DNA of 64,000 nucleotides from Rhizobium sp. NXC24 (GTDB lineage Bacteria; Pseudomonadota; Alphaproteobacteria; Rhizobiales; Rhizobiaceae), in assembly GCF_002944315.1 (NCBI RefSeq), contig NZ_CP024311.1:2332501-2396500 (forward strand). Direction: 5' to 3'. Positions within the stretch are counted from its first letter, which is position 1. Each line of letters starts with the position of its first letter. This document shows, piece after piece, positions 15,081 through 24,891 of this stretch. Below the pieces are notes generated by a model. It saw nothing but the letters and a program-made list of their open reading frames with translations. It was not told where the DNA came from and searched no databases. The position numbers were made by a program, and so were the translations under genes.

Positions 15081-17711
15081 TCACTGGGCAGATGCCTTGC
15101 CGCGACGACGAGTGCCGCTCCTGACCTCCAGCGGCTCCGGCAGTTCCTCTTCGACCTGCGGAGCGATGTCTTTCACGACATCTTCATTGACGACTTCCGG
15201 CCCATCTGCGGAGTCGGCCAGATTGGTGGTCGCCAGCAGATCGGTCTGCCTGCCGCGCTTGCTGTCGCGGACGATGTGCAGCTCCTGATGCGGATAGGGA
15301 ATAGCAATCCCCTCCGCCCGAAACCGTTTCAGAATATCGATGCGCAGATTGTTGCGGATTTCCATGCCGTCGGAGAGATCGGAGAGATAGAAGCGCATTT
15401 CGAAATCGAGCGAGGACGGACCGATGCGCAGGAATTCGACATGCGGCTCGGGATTTCTGAGCACCTTCGGGATGTCGCGCACCAGCTCCAGCAGAATGTC
15501 CATCACCCTCTGCGGATCGGCATCGAAGCTGACGGAAACCGGGATTTCAGAGCGCGCCAAGCGGTTGCGGTGCGTCCAGTTGCCGACGGAGCCGTTGATC
15601 AGCTCCGAATTCGGCACAATGATCGACTGCTTGCGGAAGGTTTCGATCTCAGTGGCGCGTACCGAGATGCGCTTGACGATGCCTTCCGAGGTACCCGAGA
15701 CGATCCAGTCGCCGACCTTGAAGGGCCGCTCGACCAACAGGATCAGGCCCGAGACGAAGTTCGACACGATATTCTGCAGGCCGAAACCGATACCGACCGA
15801 GAGCGCGCTGGCGACGAGCGCCAGACTCGACAGGTCGATGCCGGCAGCCGAAATGGCGATGATAGACGCCACCGCTACGCCGAGATAGCCGATGCCGGTC
15901 TTCACAGAGTTGCGGACACCCAAGTCCACCTGGCCGCGCGCCATGACGTTGCTGTCCAGCCAGCGCTGGAACCAACGCGTCACGAGATAACCGCCGGCAA
16001 AGAGCAGAACGCCAGCGAAAATGCCGACCAGCGAAATCGACATGTTGCCGATGCGGATTTCGGTGAACAGACGATAGGCAATCAGCTCCAGATCCTGGAT
16101 ATGGAATCCCCAGGACAGCAGGATCAGCGGAATGCCGGTCATAAGCGCGACGGCATAGGTCGCAAGGCCGGCCCCGAGACCAGCCTGATCGAGCGCAACG
16201 TCGCCGAGCGCGAAACGGCTTTCGAGGAAACGTCCAATGATCGTCTCGGCAAAAACGCCCTGCCTCGACACCGACTTGCCGAGCTGGAAGCCGAGATACA
16301 TGGTCGCCAGAACGGCGCTGGTGACGATCAACTGCGTTGCAATGAAGCGCGCCAGGCCGACATAGCCGATAAAAGCCGTGAAGATCAGCAATGTACCGAG
16401 CACCCGAAGGATGATCGCCATGCCATGCGGCCAACGACGGCCTGGAGCATCGGGATTGCCGTTCTTTGCAAGGATCGGCGAACCGAAGGAGGCGGCAATC
16501 AGAATAAGACCGATCAACAGAGCCGCAAAGAAGCTCTTCGCCACCGTGACGACAACCGGCGATCCCATGGATTCGCTGATGCGGTCGAAAACATAATCAA
16601 GACCGTTGACGACGGCCATGGCCTGCATGCACCAGCTCAGCGAGCGGGCACCTTTGTTGGACAGCTTGACGAGCCGCCAATGCGGCCTGAAGGGCGCAAA
16701 AACGGCATTGGCCAGGCGGCCGACGAAATAGACCAGTCCGATGAAGCCGAAGAGAGCGGCCAGGACAGGCGCGATATCCGGCCGCAGCACGTTGAAATTC
16801 GACAGGAAGAAAAAGGACGTAACGAGGAATGCGACCAGCGACAGCGTGCGGATCAGCGTCGACCAGAAGGCGACCGAGAGGCGGCTAATATAGGGCGGAT
16901 TTTCAATGTTTTCGTCCCGCACATAATATCTGCGGAACAACCGGTAGCCTCCGGACAGAAAAATCAACGCCGCACCAAGCGACAGGAAGAGGGCAGCCAT
17001 AAGCGACCCAAGCTTCGCCTTCACGACAAAGCCGATCCAGCTTGTTACGGCAGTGCTGAACTCTACGCCCTCGTTGACAAAGGCCGTTCCAGCATCCTCG
17101 AATGTGGTGGCGGAAACGCCAGTACGCTTGAACAGCGTCTCGGCAAACAGCTTGCGGCGCACTTCGACAAGTTGCATCACAAGCCGGTTACTCGCAGCAA
17201 CGAGATTGTCGGCGTCGACAGTCACGGCGCTGATCTGCGAACGTTCGGCGTTGAGACGGTCGCGCTCCTGGGTAACGATCGCGGCTTCCGGCGGCTGCCC
17301 CTCCTTGGGCGGCGCACCGAGCTGTGTCAGGCGCGCGTCAATCTCGGTAGTGCGCGGCTTCAACCGCGCCGAAATCGCCGCTACGGAGCGATTGAGCTCG
17401 TCCGCCCGGCCGGAAAGGGCGACCAGCGCATTGTCATCAGCGCCCTCTTCCTTGGAGTCACCTTCGATCGAGGCGAAGTCCTTCTTTGCCTTGGCGAGAT
17501 CGGCAACGGCAGTCTCCAGCAAACCGTTGGCGAGCTGCGCCGACTGCGGCGCTTGGCCTGCGGGCTGCTGTTCCGGTTGCTGCGTCGGTTGTGCCTGCTG
17601 CTGGCTTTGCGCAAAAGCCTGCCCGCCCATCAAAGGGCCGGCAACAATGGCTGCGCTCAGCCCCATAAGCAGCACGGGCAAAAAACGGAGACGGTGTTTC
17701 AGCGGGCGCAA
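15081..17711 (-). CDS. MscS-family mechanosensitive ion channel protein, large DUF3772-type
   Basis: The 876-residue protein has a signal peptide (cleavage after GGQAFAQ near residue 35), a Gln/Pro-rich and coiled-coil periplasmic region to about residue 220, some ten membrane segments, and a C-terminal MscS domain with the pore-lining SVGIGFGLQNIVSNFVSG near 650 and the cytoplasmic beta domain VGDWIVSGTSEGIVKRI. It belongs to the large MscK/DUF3772-like channels of alphaproteobacteria that release solutes on osmotic downshift. It is a single gene; a 370-bp region containing no other gene than the start of 14055 separates it from neighbours. Confidence 0.9.
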   Translation of the reverse strand: MRPLKHRLRFLPVLLMGLSAAIVAGPLMGGQAFAQSQQQAQPTQQPEQQPAGQAPQSAQLANGLLETAVADLAKAKKDFASIEGDSKEEGADDNALVALSGRADELNRSVAAISARLKPRTTEIDARLTQLGAPPKEGQPPEAAIVTQERDRLNAERSQISAVTVDADNLVAASNRLVMQLVEVRRKLFAETLFKRTGVSATTFEDAGTAFVNEGVEFSTAVTSWIGFVVKAKLGSLMAALFLSLGAALIFLSGGYRLFRRYYVRDENIENPPYISRLSVAFWSTLIRTLSLVAFLVTSFFFLSNFNVLRPDIAPVLAALFGFIGLVYFVGRLANAVFAPFRPHWRLVKLSNKGARSLSWCMQAMAVVNGLDYVFDRISESMGSPVVVTVAKSFFAALLIGLILIAASFGSPILAKNGNPDAPGRRWPHGMAIILRVLGTLLIFTAFIGYVGLARFIATQLIVTSAVLATMYLGFQLGKSVSRQGVFAETIIGRFLESRFALGDVALDQAGLGAGLATYAVALMTGIPLILLSWGFHIQDLELIAYRLFTEIRIGNMSISLVGIFAGVLLFAGGYLVTRWFQRWLDSNVMARGQVDLGVRNSVKTGIGYLGVAVASIIAISAAGIDLSSLALVASALSVGIGFGLQNIVSNFVSGLILLVERPFKVGDWIVSGTSEGIVKRISVRATEIETFRKQSIIVPNSELINGSVGNWTHRNRLARSEIPVSVSFDADPQRVMDILLELVRDIPKVLRNPEPHVEFLRIGPSSLDFEMRFYLSDLSDGMEIRNNLRIDILKRFRAEGIAIPYPHQELHIVRDSKRGRQTDLLATTNLADSADGPEVVNEDVVKDIAPQVEEELPEPLEVRSGTRRRGKASAQ

Positions 17712-17881
17712 GCAAAGCTCCTCGTCGCAGTAAAGTCGCCGGCGACGAGTAAACGGATTCGCCGCACGAAAAAACGGAAGATCGGATCTTCCTAAACTGT
17801 GATTGCGAATTTCATATTCCCTTGGCCTACGCCTTGTAAGGCAAAGAAAGGCGACACAAAGGCATTTACACCTTTATTCCC

Positions 17882-18442
17882 TCAGAATCCTGCTCCAGGC
17901 TCGGCGAGATAGTCTTTCTCAGCCTCTGTCGACACCCGGCCAAGGAAGACATTGCGATGCGGGAAGCGGCCGTAGGCGGCGATGATGGCGCGATGGCGAA
18001 CCGCATAGTCGATCTGCTCTTCAAGGCCGAGCGAACGGAAAAGTGCCACGGACCGATCCTGTTCGGCCAGGTCTTCGGCATGCTCGAAAGGCAAGTAGAA
18101 GAATATCCGTCGTTCCGCCGGCATCCCTCGATCTGCGCCGAGCTGCAAAGCCTCTTTCGCCTCCTGCAAAGCCAAACCATCCGTCGCAAAGGCCAGCGGC
18201 GTGCCGCGATAGATGTTGCGGGCGAACTGATCGAGGACGATGACCGCTGCCAGCCGGCTTTCGGGCGTTACGCACCACAGATCCGGCACGCCAGCCGCCA
18301 ATGCCAGATGCGTGTCGCGAAACCGACGGCGCATCTCTTCGTCAAGAGCAACGGTGGAGCGGAACCAATCCTCGCTCGTGCACTCCTCGAACCAGAAGCT
18401 CAGCACTTCCTCTGGCGTACAAACAATCGGATCTGCGGCCAT
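17882..18442 (-). CDS. DUF924 family protein
   Basis: The 186-residue product carries the DUF924 pattern: EEVLSFWFEE near residue 9, VIVLDQFARNIYRGTPLAFATD near 66 and FFYLPFEHAEDLAEQDRSVALF near 113. The family is a predicted all-helical, TPR-like fold with no known reaction. ATG 18442 has GGGAGG close upstream and is preferred over the longer frame. It is the last gene in the direction of the ABC transporter operon, 75 bases after the permease gene, but may have its own promoter. Confidence 0.88.
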   Translation of the reverse strand: MAADPIVCTPEEVLSFWFEECTSEDWFRSTVALDEEMRRRFRDTHLALAAGVPDLWCVTPESRLAAVIVLDQFARNIYRGTPLAFATDGLALQEAKEALQLGADRGMPAERRIFFYLPFEHAEDLAEQDRSVALFRSLGLEEQIDYAVRHRAIIAAYGRFPHRNVFLGRVSTEAEKDYLAEPGAGF

Positions 18443-18517
18443 TCGCTCCCTCCCGGCATGCCCGTCGGGAGATAGGTCCACGAGCGGCGGGTGGCAATGG
18501 TGAACGCCGCCCGTTGG

Positions 18518-19528
18518 TCACCTTTTTCGCAGGATCAGAATGAAGGCAATGCCGCCGACCAGACCGGTAACGATGCCGATCGGCATGTCCTCCGGCGCCA
18601 TGACAAGCCGCGCAGCAATATCGGCCCAGACCAATGTCAGTGCCCCGAAGGCGGCGCTAAGCGGCACGACACGGACGTTGTCGCCGCCGGCGAGAAGCCG
18701 GACGAAATGCGGCACCATCAGTCCGACAAAGCCGATCGCGCCCGAAAAAGCGACCATGACGCCCGTCAGCAGCGCCGTGACAACAAACAGCATGAAGCGG
18801 AATTGCGAGACGGCAATGCCGAGCGTCGCTGCCGTCTCATCGCCCATGGCAAGCGCGTTGAGCTCCCGTGATTTCAGCATCAGCACGGCAAGGCAGACAA
18901 GCAGCACGCCGGCCGGATAGATCAGATGCTGCCACTGCGCCAGCCCCAAACCACCGAGCATCCAGAAGACAACGGTATTGGCCGCCCTGGGGTCGCCGAG
19001 AAAAATCAGGAGATTGCCGAGCGCGGTAAAGACAAAGGCGACGGCGACGCCAGACAGCATCAGCCGGTCGGCTGATTGCGAGCGCGTCAGCCGGGTCACC
19101 AGCGCTACGGCGGCGATCGCGAGTAGCGCGCCGGCGAAGGAGAATAAGGGTACGGTCAGTAGCCCAAGGATGAGCCCGGTGTGCAGTAGCGCCAGGATAG
19201 CACCGAAAGCGGCACCTGAGGAAACGCCGAGAAGATGCGGATCGGCCAGCGGATTTCGCGTCAAAGCCTGCAGCACAGCTCCGGTGACCGCAAGCCCGGC
19301 ACCCACGAGCAACGCGAGAATGACGCGCGGAAAACGGACGTCCCAAACGATGCTTTCCTGTCCGCCCGACCAGGTGATTGGAAACAAGCTGGCATGCAGC
19401 TTGTTGCCGACGATCGACCAGACGGTCGCAAACGGGATCGGTGCCGCACCGAAGGAAACGCCCGCCGTGATCGACATGGCGAGGAGAGCGACCAGGAGAG
19501 GGATTAGAATGGGAAGGCCAATACGCAT
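18518..19528 (-). CDS. FecCD/BtuC-family ABC transporter permease
   Basis: The 336-residue protein is a ten-helix FecCD-type permease with the family motifs GAGLAVTGAVLQALTRNPLADPHLLG near residue 75 and GFVGLMVPHFVRLL near 258. Such permeases import iron chelates or cobalamin. It lies in an operon with an ATPase, a binding protein and a DUF1636 protein behind a cobalamin riboswitch, so cobalamin or another corrinoid is the likely substrate. The call of the transporter family is firm; the substrate is inferred from the riboswitch. Confidence 0.9.
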   Translation of the reverse strand: MRIGLPILIPLLVALLAMSITAGVSFGAAPIPFATVWSIVGNKLHASLFPITWSGGQESIVWDVRFPRVILALLVGAGLAVTGAVLQALTRNPLADPHLLGVSSGAAFGAILALLHTGLILGLLTVPLFSFAGALLAIAAVALVTRLTRSQSADRLMLSGVAVAFVFTALGNLLIFLGDPRAANTVVFWMLGGLGLAQWQHLIYPAGVLLVCLAVLMLKSRELNALAMGDETAATLGIAVSQFRFMLFVVTALLTGVMVAFSGAIGFVGLMVPHFVRLLAGGDNVRVVPLSAAFGALTLVWADIAARLVMAPEDMPIGIVTGLVGGIAFILILRKR

Positions 19529-19593
19529 GCGAAAATCCAGGAAGCGATCCGATCCGCTCAGTGATCGACTGGACGGATCGGCATTGTCGTTCG

Positions 19594-20553
19594 TTACATC
19601 GCTTCCGGGTGGAAAGCCTTCGCCAGCGTTGCGATCGCCTCGATATTGCGCGGTCCCGGCGTGGCCTCGACATAGGGAAGCACGACGAAACGGTCGTTCT
19701 TCACCGCGTCGATGGTCTTGAAAGCCGGATTGTTCTTCAGAAATGCGATCTTCTGGGCCGCCGTGACTTCGCCGTAGTCAACGATGACGATGACCTCGGG
19801 GTTTTTCTCGATCACAGGCTCCCAGGAGACCTCCGTCCAGCTCTTTTCGACATTGTCCATGACGTTGGTGCCGCCGGCCGCTTCGATCATTGCCGTCGGG
19901 ATGCCATAGCGGCCCGAGGTGAAGGGCTTTTCCTCACCGGAATCATAGACGAAAACACGGGTCGGCTTCTCGGCACGGCTGATCTTCGCCTGGATACCGC
20001 CAAGCTGCTTGCGATAATCCGCCACTAGGGCCTCCGCCCTATCCTCGACACGGAAAATCCTGCCGAGATTGAGCAGGTCGACGAACATGTCGTCCATGGT
20101 CGGCTTGTTCTTCTGCATGACGAAGATGCAGGATTCGGTGAGCTCATAGACCTTGATGCCGAAGGGCGCCAAAGTCTCCGGCGTCACTTCGCCGCCCACT
20201 TTCATGCCGTAGTTCCAGCCGGCGAAATAAATGTCGGCATTGGCTCCGAGCAACACTTCCTTGGTTGGATATTTCGGCGACAGCTCCGGCATTTCCTTGA
20301 TGCCGTCCCGCAGCTTCTCATCCAGCGTCTTCCAGCCGGAAACCCCGGTGTAGCCGACCATGCGATCCCTTAGCTTCAGCGCCAGCATCATTTCCGTGAG
20401 GTTGACATCGTTGGAAACGGCGCGCTCCGGCGCCTTGTCGAAAGTGACATCGCGATTGCAGCTACGCACGGTGACGGGCTCGGCCAAAGCACCGCCGGCA
20501 AAGAACGTGCCGAGCAGCAAGGCGGTAGCGGACAAGGACATGCGGAAAGACAT
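19594..20553 (-). CDS. ABC transporter substrate-binding protein (BtuF/FepB-like)
   Basis: The 319-residue protein starts with a signal peptide (MSFRMSLSATALLLGTFFAG, cleavage after GGALA) and has the bilobal metallophore/cobalamin-binding fold, with VSNDVNLTEMMLALKLRDRMVGYTG in the first lobe and SWEPVIEKNPEVIVIVDYGE in the second. ATG 20553 is chosen for the signal peptide. It lies 13 bases after the ATPase gene and 65 bases before the permease gene and should deliver the ligand to that permease in the periplasm. Confidence 0.9.
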   Translation of the reverse strand: MSFRMSLSATALLLGTFFAGGALAEPVTVRSCNRDVTFDKAPERAVSNDVNLTEMMLALKLRDRMVGYTGVSGWKTLDEKLRDGIKEMPELSPKYPTKEVLLGANADIYFAGWNYGMKVGGEVTPETLAPFGIKVYELTESCIFVMQKNKPTMDDMFVDLLNLGRIFRVEDRAEALVADYRKQLGGIQAKISRAEKPTRVFVYDSGEEKPFTSGRYGIPTAMIEAAGGTNVMDNVEKSWTEVSWEPVIEKNPEVIVIVDYGEVTAAQKIAFLKNNPAFKTIDAVKNDRFVVLPYVEATPGPRNIEAIATLAKAFHPEAM

Positions 20554-20566
20554 GGATGGCTCCAAA

Positions 20567-21346
20567 TTATCGAAGAGAAAACGTAAAACGATGGGATGTG
20601 TCGCCCACGACCTGACGGCTCGCTTCGACACGGAATGCGGATGAGATGCGCTCGGCGGTCAGAACCTCGATTGCCAAGCCATGGCCGCTCAGACGGCCGA
20701 AATCGAGCACTGCGACATGCGTGGCGAAATCGGCGGCGAGATTGATGTCGTGCAAGGTCGTGATGATCGTCCGACCAAGGCCTTTCAGCAGCTCCAGTAT
20801 TTCGAGCTGATGGCGGATATCGAGATGGTTGGTTGGCTCGTCGAGGATAATCAGCTCCGGCTCTTGCGCCAGCGCGCGGGCAATCAATACCCGCTGCTTT
20901 TCGCCGCCCGAAAGCGACGCGAATTGCCGGAGCGCCAGATCCTTGAGCTCCAGGCGGACAAGTGCTGCCGCGGTCGCCGCATGATCCTCCTCGCTCCAAC
21001 GCGCCATGCCCTTGCGATGGGGAATGCGGCCCATCATCACCACATCGCGGACGCTAAAGGGAAAATCGCCCGGCGTCTCCTGCAGGACGACGGCGATACG
21101 CTGCGCCGCCTCGCGCGGGCCGATCGACCAGAGATCGATGCCGTCGAGACGCACGCAACCCCGTTGCGGCCGGATACCACGATAGAGGCAGCGCAGCAGG
21201 GTCGATTTACCCGCCCCGTTCGGGCCGATGATTGCCAGCCGATCACCAGCTTTGACGGACAGGCTGATGTCCCGGATGATCGGTTTACCCTTATGCGGGC
21301 CCCAGGTGACGCCGTCAGCTTCCAGTCGCAAGCATTTTTCCAGCAT
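20567..21346 (-). CDS. ABC transporter ATP-binding protein (FecE/BtuD-like)
   Basis: All ATPase motifs are present in the 259 residues: Walker A GPNGAGKST near 40, Q-loop VLQETPG, signature LSGGEKQRVLIARALAQ near 145, Walker B LIILDEPTNHLD and the switch His in TTLHDINLA. The protein should power the FecCD-type permease. It begins 10 bases after the DUF1636 gene, so the two are translated from one transcript downstream of the riboswitch. Confidence 0.92.
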   Translation of the reverse strand: MLEKCLRLEADGVTWGPHKGKPIIRDISLSVKAGDRLAIIGPNGAGKSTLLRCLYRGIRPQRGCVRLDGIDLWSIGPREAAQRIAVVLQETPGDFPFSVRDVVMMGRIPHRKGMARWSEEDHAATAAALVRLELKDLALRQFASLSGGEKQRVLIARALAQEPELIILDEPTNHLDIRHQLEILELLKGLGRTIITTLHDINLAADFATHVAVLDFGRLSGHGLAIEVLTAERISSAFRVEASRQVVGDTSHRFTFSLR

Positions 21347-21356
21347 GACCCCGCTC

Positions 21357-21770
21357 CTACTGCAAGAGCGTTGCTTGGCGTTCGGCCGAAACGATCGCAG
21401 CCGGAATGCGCGCCAATGTCTTGCCGCCCAGCATTTTCGGGCGTTCGCCTTCCCTTGTCAGGCCATCGGGCCGATCGCGGTAAAGCTCGGCGAAGGAGAC
21501 GAGTGCCCCGATATCCGCCTCGCCCGCGATGTCGCCGAAGAGGTAGGTCGCCTTTGCCGTTGCCTGGAAGGCGACGGTGCATGGCCGATCGCAGCCGGCC
21601 ATGCAAACGCTGCCCTCCAGACTGAAATCGTCGGAAAGTGCCGCGCCAGCCTGGGTAATGGCGGCCTGTAGATGCTTCAGCAAATCAAGACCGGGACGGC
21701 ATGGCGCGCCGACGTGACGGCAATTCGTGCATACGGTGATCCGATGCGTCTGCTCTCTCGCTGTATCCAT
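21357..21770 (-). CDS. DUF1636 metal-binding-like protein
   Basis: The 137-residue product carries cysteines arranged as VCTNCRHVGAPCRPG near residue 13 and SVCMAGCDRPCTVAF near 55, typical of DUF1636 (thioredoxin-like 2Fe-2S ferredoxin fold related proteins). Members lie beside cobalamin synthesis or uptake genes. ATG 21770 removes a low-complexity upstream stretch that is part of the leader. It is the first gene after the cobalamin riboswitch. Confidence 0.88.
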   Translation of the reverse strand: MDTAREQTHRITVCTNCRHVGAPCRPGLDLLKHLQAAITQAGAALSDDFSLEGSVCMAGCDRPCTVAFQATAKATYLFGDIAGEADIGALVSFAELYRDRPDGLTREGERPKMLGGKTLARIPAAIVSAERQATLLQ

Positions 21771-21887
21771 GAAAAGCCTCCCGGAGATCTCGCCGGAGGC
21801 AAAGTCAAGATAGGGCCTGCGGACACAAACGCGCCCTCGCCCAACCACTGAATTTCCATCGGAACACCCCGTCCGTTGCGGTTGACG

Positions 21888-22084
21888 TCATCGATGGCAG
21901 GTCTCCTGGCTCGCGGGTCACAGCCCGTTCGCACCTTCCCGGCATGAAGCCAGTGGCATGTCGCGAACGCGCTCTCCGCTTACAGTTGCGGGGGCAGCCA
22001 CGGTTTTGGCCCCTGATGGGTAATCCGCACCGTGTTCCCTTTTCAGCCGCCCTCCGGATGATTCCGGCGGCAGCACCATCGGTA
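21888..22084 (-). promoter_or_regulatory. Cobalamin (B12) riboswitch
   Basis: On the minus strand the conserved elements appear in order: GGGAACACGGTG, then GCCCCCGCAACTGTAAGCGG, then GCCACTG, GGGAAGG, and the B12 box GAGCCAGGAGACCTGCC. This is the standard adenosylcobalamin riboswitch core. It ends about 118 bases upstream of the DUF1636 gene, so it should switch off the transporter operon when corrinoid is plentiful. Confidence 0.95.
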
Positions 22085-22314
22085 TGGTTCATCTCACAGA
22101 AAATCGAAGCGAGCAATGGTAGTGTCATTGAGGTCTGCACTTGTCCCCGAATTCCGGCTGGCGTGAATGGCAAGCGCATTTGTTATGTTATTACGTTACT
22201 AATTTCAATCAAAAAATAAGGCATGGCGATGAGGCCGAAGCTCGTATTCATAAGGGCTGTTGAACATGGCAAATGACCTCGCCTCCGAGTTTAGGCGAGC
22301 GACAAAAATCCCAA

Positions 22315-23730
22315 TCACACCGCCTTGCACTGCGGATAGAACCGGGCCGCCACGCCTTCGGCGGCCGCATAGGCCTGCGTGACGATCTCGGGCACGAGAT
22401 CGATGTCCGGCAGGCTGCCGAGCCCCAGCGGGCCGATGGCGAAAAGTCCCTCGATTATGCGGCCATCTGTGGAAAGCGCGCCCGTTGCTTCGACAGCAAG
22501 GCCAAGACCGAGTTCATCCTGTGTGGCGAGGCCCGCGTTGATCAGGCTCCGCATCAATGGCGTATCGAGATCGGGCTCCCGGCAGCGGCAATCGATCACC
22601 TCGTCGGCATAGATCTGCTCCACGCCCTGCTGACCGGCCGGCTTCAGCATCAATCCGGTCGGCGTGCGCCGTAGAAATTGCCCGCAACGCGACAGCGTAT
22701 TACCCTCCGCCAGCTCCTGCCTCAGCCGGACATACAGAGCCTCCGGCAGACGGTTTCTATGGCTGTCGTAAAGGGCGCGCAGATGGCGGTTGAATTGCTG
22801 CTTCTGTCCGGCCGGCAGCGAGCGCCAAAGGGAGCGCGCATGTTTGCGCAGGCCGTTCATGACGGATTGCCAGCTTTGCCCGCTCGCCTCCGCATTCTCG
22901 CAAGCCCGCCGAATAAAACGCACAATCTCGCTGAGACTGCCGGGCATTGCTTCTGCAGGAAAGACCGGATCGGCATTGCTGCGGGTGTGGCTCTGCGGCA
23001 GAAAGCCGTGTCTCGAAACGATGGTGATCTGCCCATCATAGCCGTTGTCGCGCATCTGCAGCAGCCGGTCCACGACGCGCAGACCGCTACCGAGCAAGAC
23101 CGTATGCGGGCGCGACACTAGGCGGCGGGCGCGGACCGTCGTCGGCGTCGCCACCGGTTCGCCGCTCTGCGGCTCGTGATCGGCAATGCCGTAACCAGTC
23201 GCCAGGACCACGGTGTCGAACGGGGGATAGACGGCGCCGGCGCTCTCCACCAAAAAGCGGTCGCCATGGCTGCGGCGAAGGCCGATCACCGTCTCGCCGC
23301 TGACCTGCACCGCAATATCCCGCCGCGAGGACAATGCCTCGGAAAAGCGCTGGTACACATAGTCGCTGAAAATGCTTTTGGGGACGAATATCTGCAAAAA
23401 GCCCGGTATGGCCGCCGGCACGGCACTGCGGAACGCGGCATTGCTACAGAGCCAATCGTTGAAATCATCGGGATCGCCAGCGGAAACCGAGAGATCGCGC
23501 ACACGGCTGTTCAGGATTTCGCTGCTATGGCCGGAAGCCAACGCCTGACCGCCGCTGACGCTGGAATTGGGGTCGAAGAGCTGCAGATGAAAAGGCGTCC
23601 GCACCGTCTTCATCAAGGCGATCGCCGTCATCATGCCGGAAAAGCCGCGGCCGATGACAGCGATGCGCGGCATCGCATAGGCCTGCGCCGAGGCATTTGC
23701 CCTGGCAGAAAAAAGTCCCTGAACCGTCAT
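22315..23730 (-). CDS. FAD/NAD(P)-binding protein (pfam13454 type)
   Basis: The 471-residue protein starts with a dinucleotide-binding motif, IAVIGRGFSGMMTAIAL near residue 21, followed by SVSGGQALASGHSSEILN and a second nucleotide motif VLLGSGLRVVDRLLQM near 205. This is the FAD-NAD(P)-binding family related to lysine/ornithine N-monooxygenases, function unassigned. ATG 23730 with CAGGAG upstream is chosen over 80 extra codons. It is paralogous to the protein at 27689; both lie around the SfnB and Rrf2 genes. Confidence 0.85.
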   Translation of the reverse strand: MTVQGLFSARANASAQAYAMPRIAVIGRGFSGMMTAIALMKTVRTPFHLQLFDPNSSVSGGQALASGHSSEILNSRVRDLSVSAGDPDDFNDWLCSNAAFRSAVPAAIPGFLQIFVPKSIFSDYVYQRFSEALSSRRDIAVQVSGETVIGLRRSHGDRFLVESAGAVYPPFDTVVLATGYGIADHEPQSGEPVATPTTVRARRLVSRPHTVLLGSGLRVVDRLLQMRDNGYDGQITIVSRHGFLPQSHTRSNADPVFPAEAMPGSLSEIVRFIRRACENAEASGQSWQSVMNGLRKHARSLWRSLPAGQKQQFNRHLRALYDSHRNRLPEALYVRLRQELAEGNTLSRCGQFLRRTPTGLMLKPAGQQGVEQIYADEVIDCRCREPDLDTPLMRSLINAGLATQDELGLGLAVEATGALSTDGRIIEGLFAIGPLGLGSLPDIDLVPEIVTQAYAAAEGVAARFYPQCKAV

Positions 23731-24097
23731 ATCAACTCCTGGGGCAAGAGGTGGTCGATCATGCTTTTCTGAGGGCACGCTGATACTTTGCCTGTGACCC
23801 GCACACAGCTCGCGGCCATCAAACGCTCGGCCGCTAGAGCGCCGCGCGTCGTAAACGCATTGGACGCTCTGGTTCTTGAATCCAGGGCATCCCTCTACCT
23901 GACGGGATGCTCTGGGCGGGCTCCCATTCAAGCTAGGAAGCCCGTTGCCTTCGTCAACCTGGACACACATCGAGCCATTGACGGCTCGACAAATGTCATT
24001 GTCGCTATTGTCTACTTATTTAGTCGTATATGAAAGCGCGAAAATGCGCCGGTAGCAAGCGCTTTCTTGCGACCGCATTTTTCATGGAAGACGACGC
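23731..24097. other. 367-bp intergenic stretch without a gene
   Basis: I see no convincing gene here. The frame at 23788-24033 lacks a ribosome site and a recognisable product. The right half is AT-richer and probably holds the promoter of the minus-strand flavoprotein gene and the transcription end of the hydrolase gene. Confidence 0.5.
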
Positions 24098-24697
24098 TTA
24101 TGGCATGGCCCCGCACAGGACGTCGTGCAACGGTGGTCTTGCCCGCCTGAATTGCCGATCCTCGACCCCCTTCGTGAACGCGGAAAAGAGTTGGAAGCCC
24201 TGCTCCCATCGGCCAAAACCGCTGGCGATATTGATGTGGCCGGCATGGCCGAGATCATGAAGCTCACTATCCCATCGCGCGGCATGATGCCGAAGCTCGA
24301 CGAAATCCATGTACGGATCATCGCGGCTGCCAACGACAAAGCTCGGAAATGGCAGAGCTTTAGTCGGCATTGTGCCGAAATCGATGGCGCCGGGATGCAG
24401 CCTCTCCGTCCGGTCGAGATCACAGGGAGCCACAAGAAAAGCGCCTTTCACATGCCGGGCGGCGGGGCGATCTGCGAGATTTGCGGCAAGCAGGCATCCG
24501 AGACTATGCGTGACGAGCCAGGCTTCTTCCACCCGCTCCAACTCTCTCTCCAGCGCCGCCAACCAGTGTTCCAGCACCGGCCTCGACCATGAAGCCTGAC
24601 GGACGATGGCCGCAGAGGTCTTATCACGCGCCCAATGGCGCTGCCAATGCCCCTCGGCGGAGCCGTTTAAACCCGGAAGAATCAGTGTCGCGACCAC
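24098..24697 (-). CDS. RBBP9/YdeN-family alpha/beta hydrolase
   Basis: The 199-residue protein has the small serine-hydrolase layout of RBBP9/YdeN: LILPGLNGSAEGHWQRHW at the N terminus, nucleophile elbow VTHSLGC near residue 64, GSRDDPYM near 123 for the Asp and LGHAGHIN near 148 for the His. Substrate unknown. It is divergent from the SfnB gene over 194 bases that contain an ATTGTATAGT motif, so both may answer to the same regulator. Confidence 0.9.
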   Translation of the reverse strand: MVATLILPGLNGSAEGHWQRHWARDKTSAAIVRQASWSRPVLEHWLAALERELERVEEAWLVTHSLGCLLAANLADRPAARHVKGAFLVAPCDLDRTERLHPGAIDFGTMPTKALPFPSFVVGSRDDPYMDFVELRHHAARWDSELHDLGHAGHINIASGFGRWEQGFQLFSAFTKGVEDRQFRRARPPLHDVLCGAMP

Positions 24698-24769
24698 GGC
24701 GCTCTCCTGGATGCGAGCGATGGCTGCATTGAGCCGCCCGCTTACAATTTCTCCATTCGGTGCCTATTA

Positions 24770-24891
24770 TGGCGGATAGCGAAATCTGCATAAGCAAAGA
24801 AAATCTATTGTATAGTAGATCTATAGAAATTACGATCATAGCGCTTTCGCATAGCTAAGTCACTGATATGCCATCGTTGATGGGGTTATGA
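24770..24891. promoter_or_regulatory. Divergent promoter region with ATTGTATAGT motif
   Basis: The AT-rich block between the hydrolase and SfnB genes contains ATTGTATAGT at 24807-24816 followed by the palindromic TAGATCTATAGA. The same ten bases occur at 27617-27626 near the Rrf2 gene. A sulfur-responsive regulator binding here is an inference. Confidence 0.45.

Noticed and set aside
15276..17795. 839-codon open frame on the plus strand
   Set aside because: It is the antisense shadow of the MscS-family channel gene; its composition (Arg/Asp/Gln rich) and lack of domains show it is not coding.
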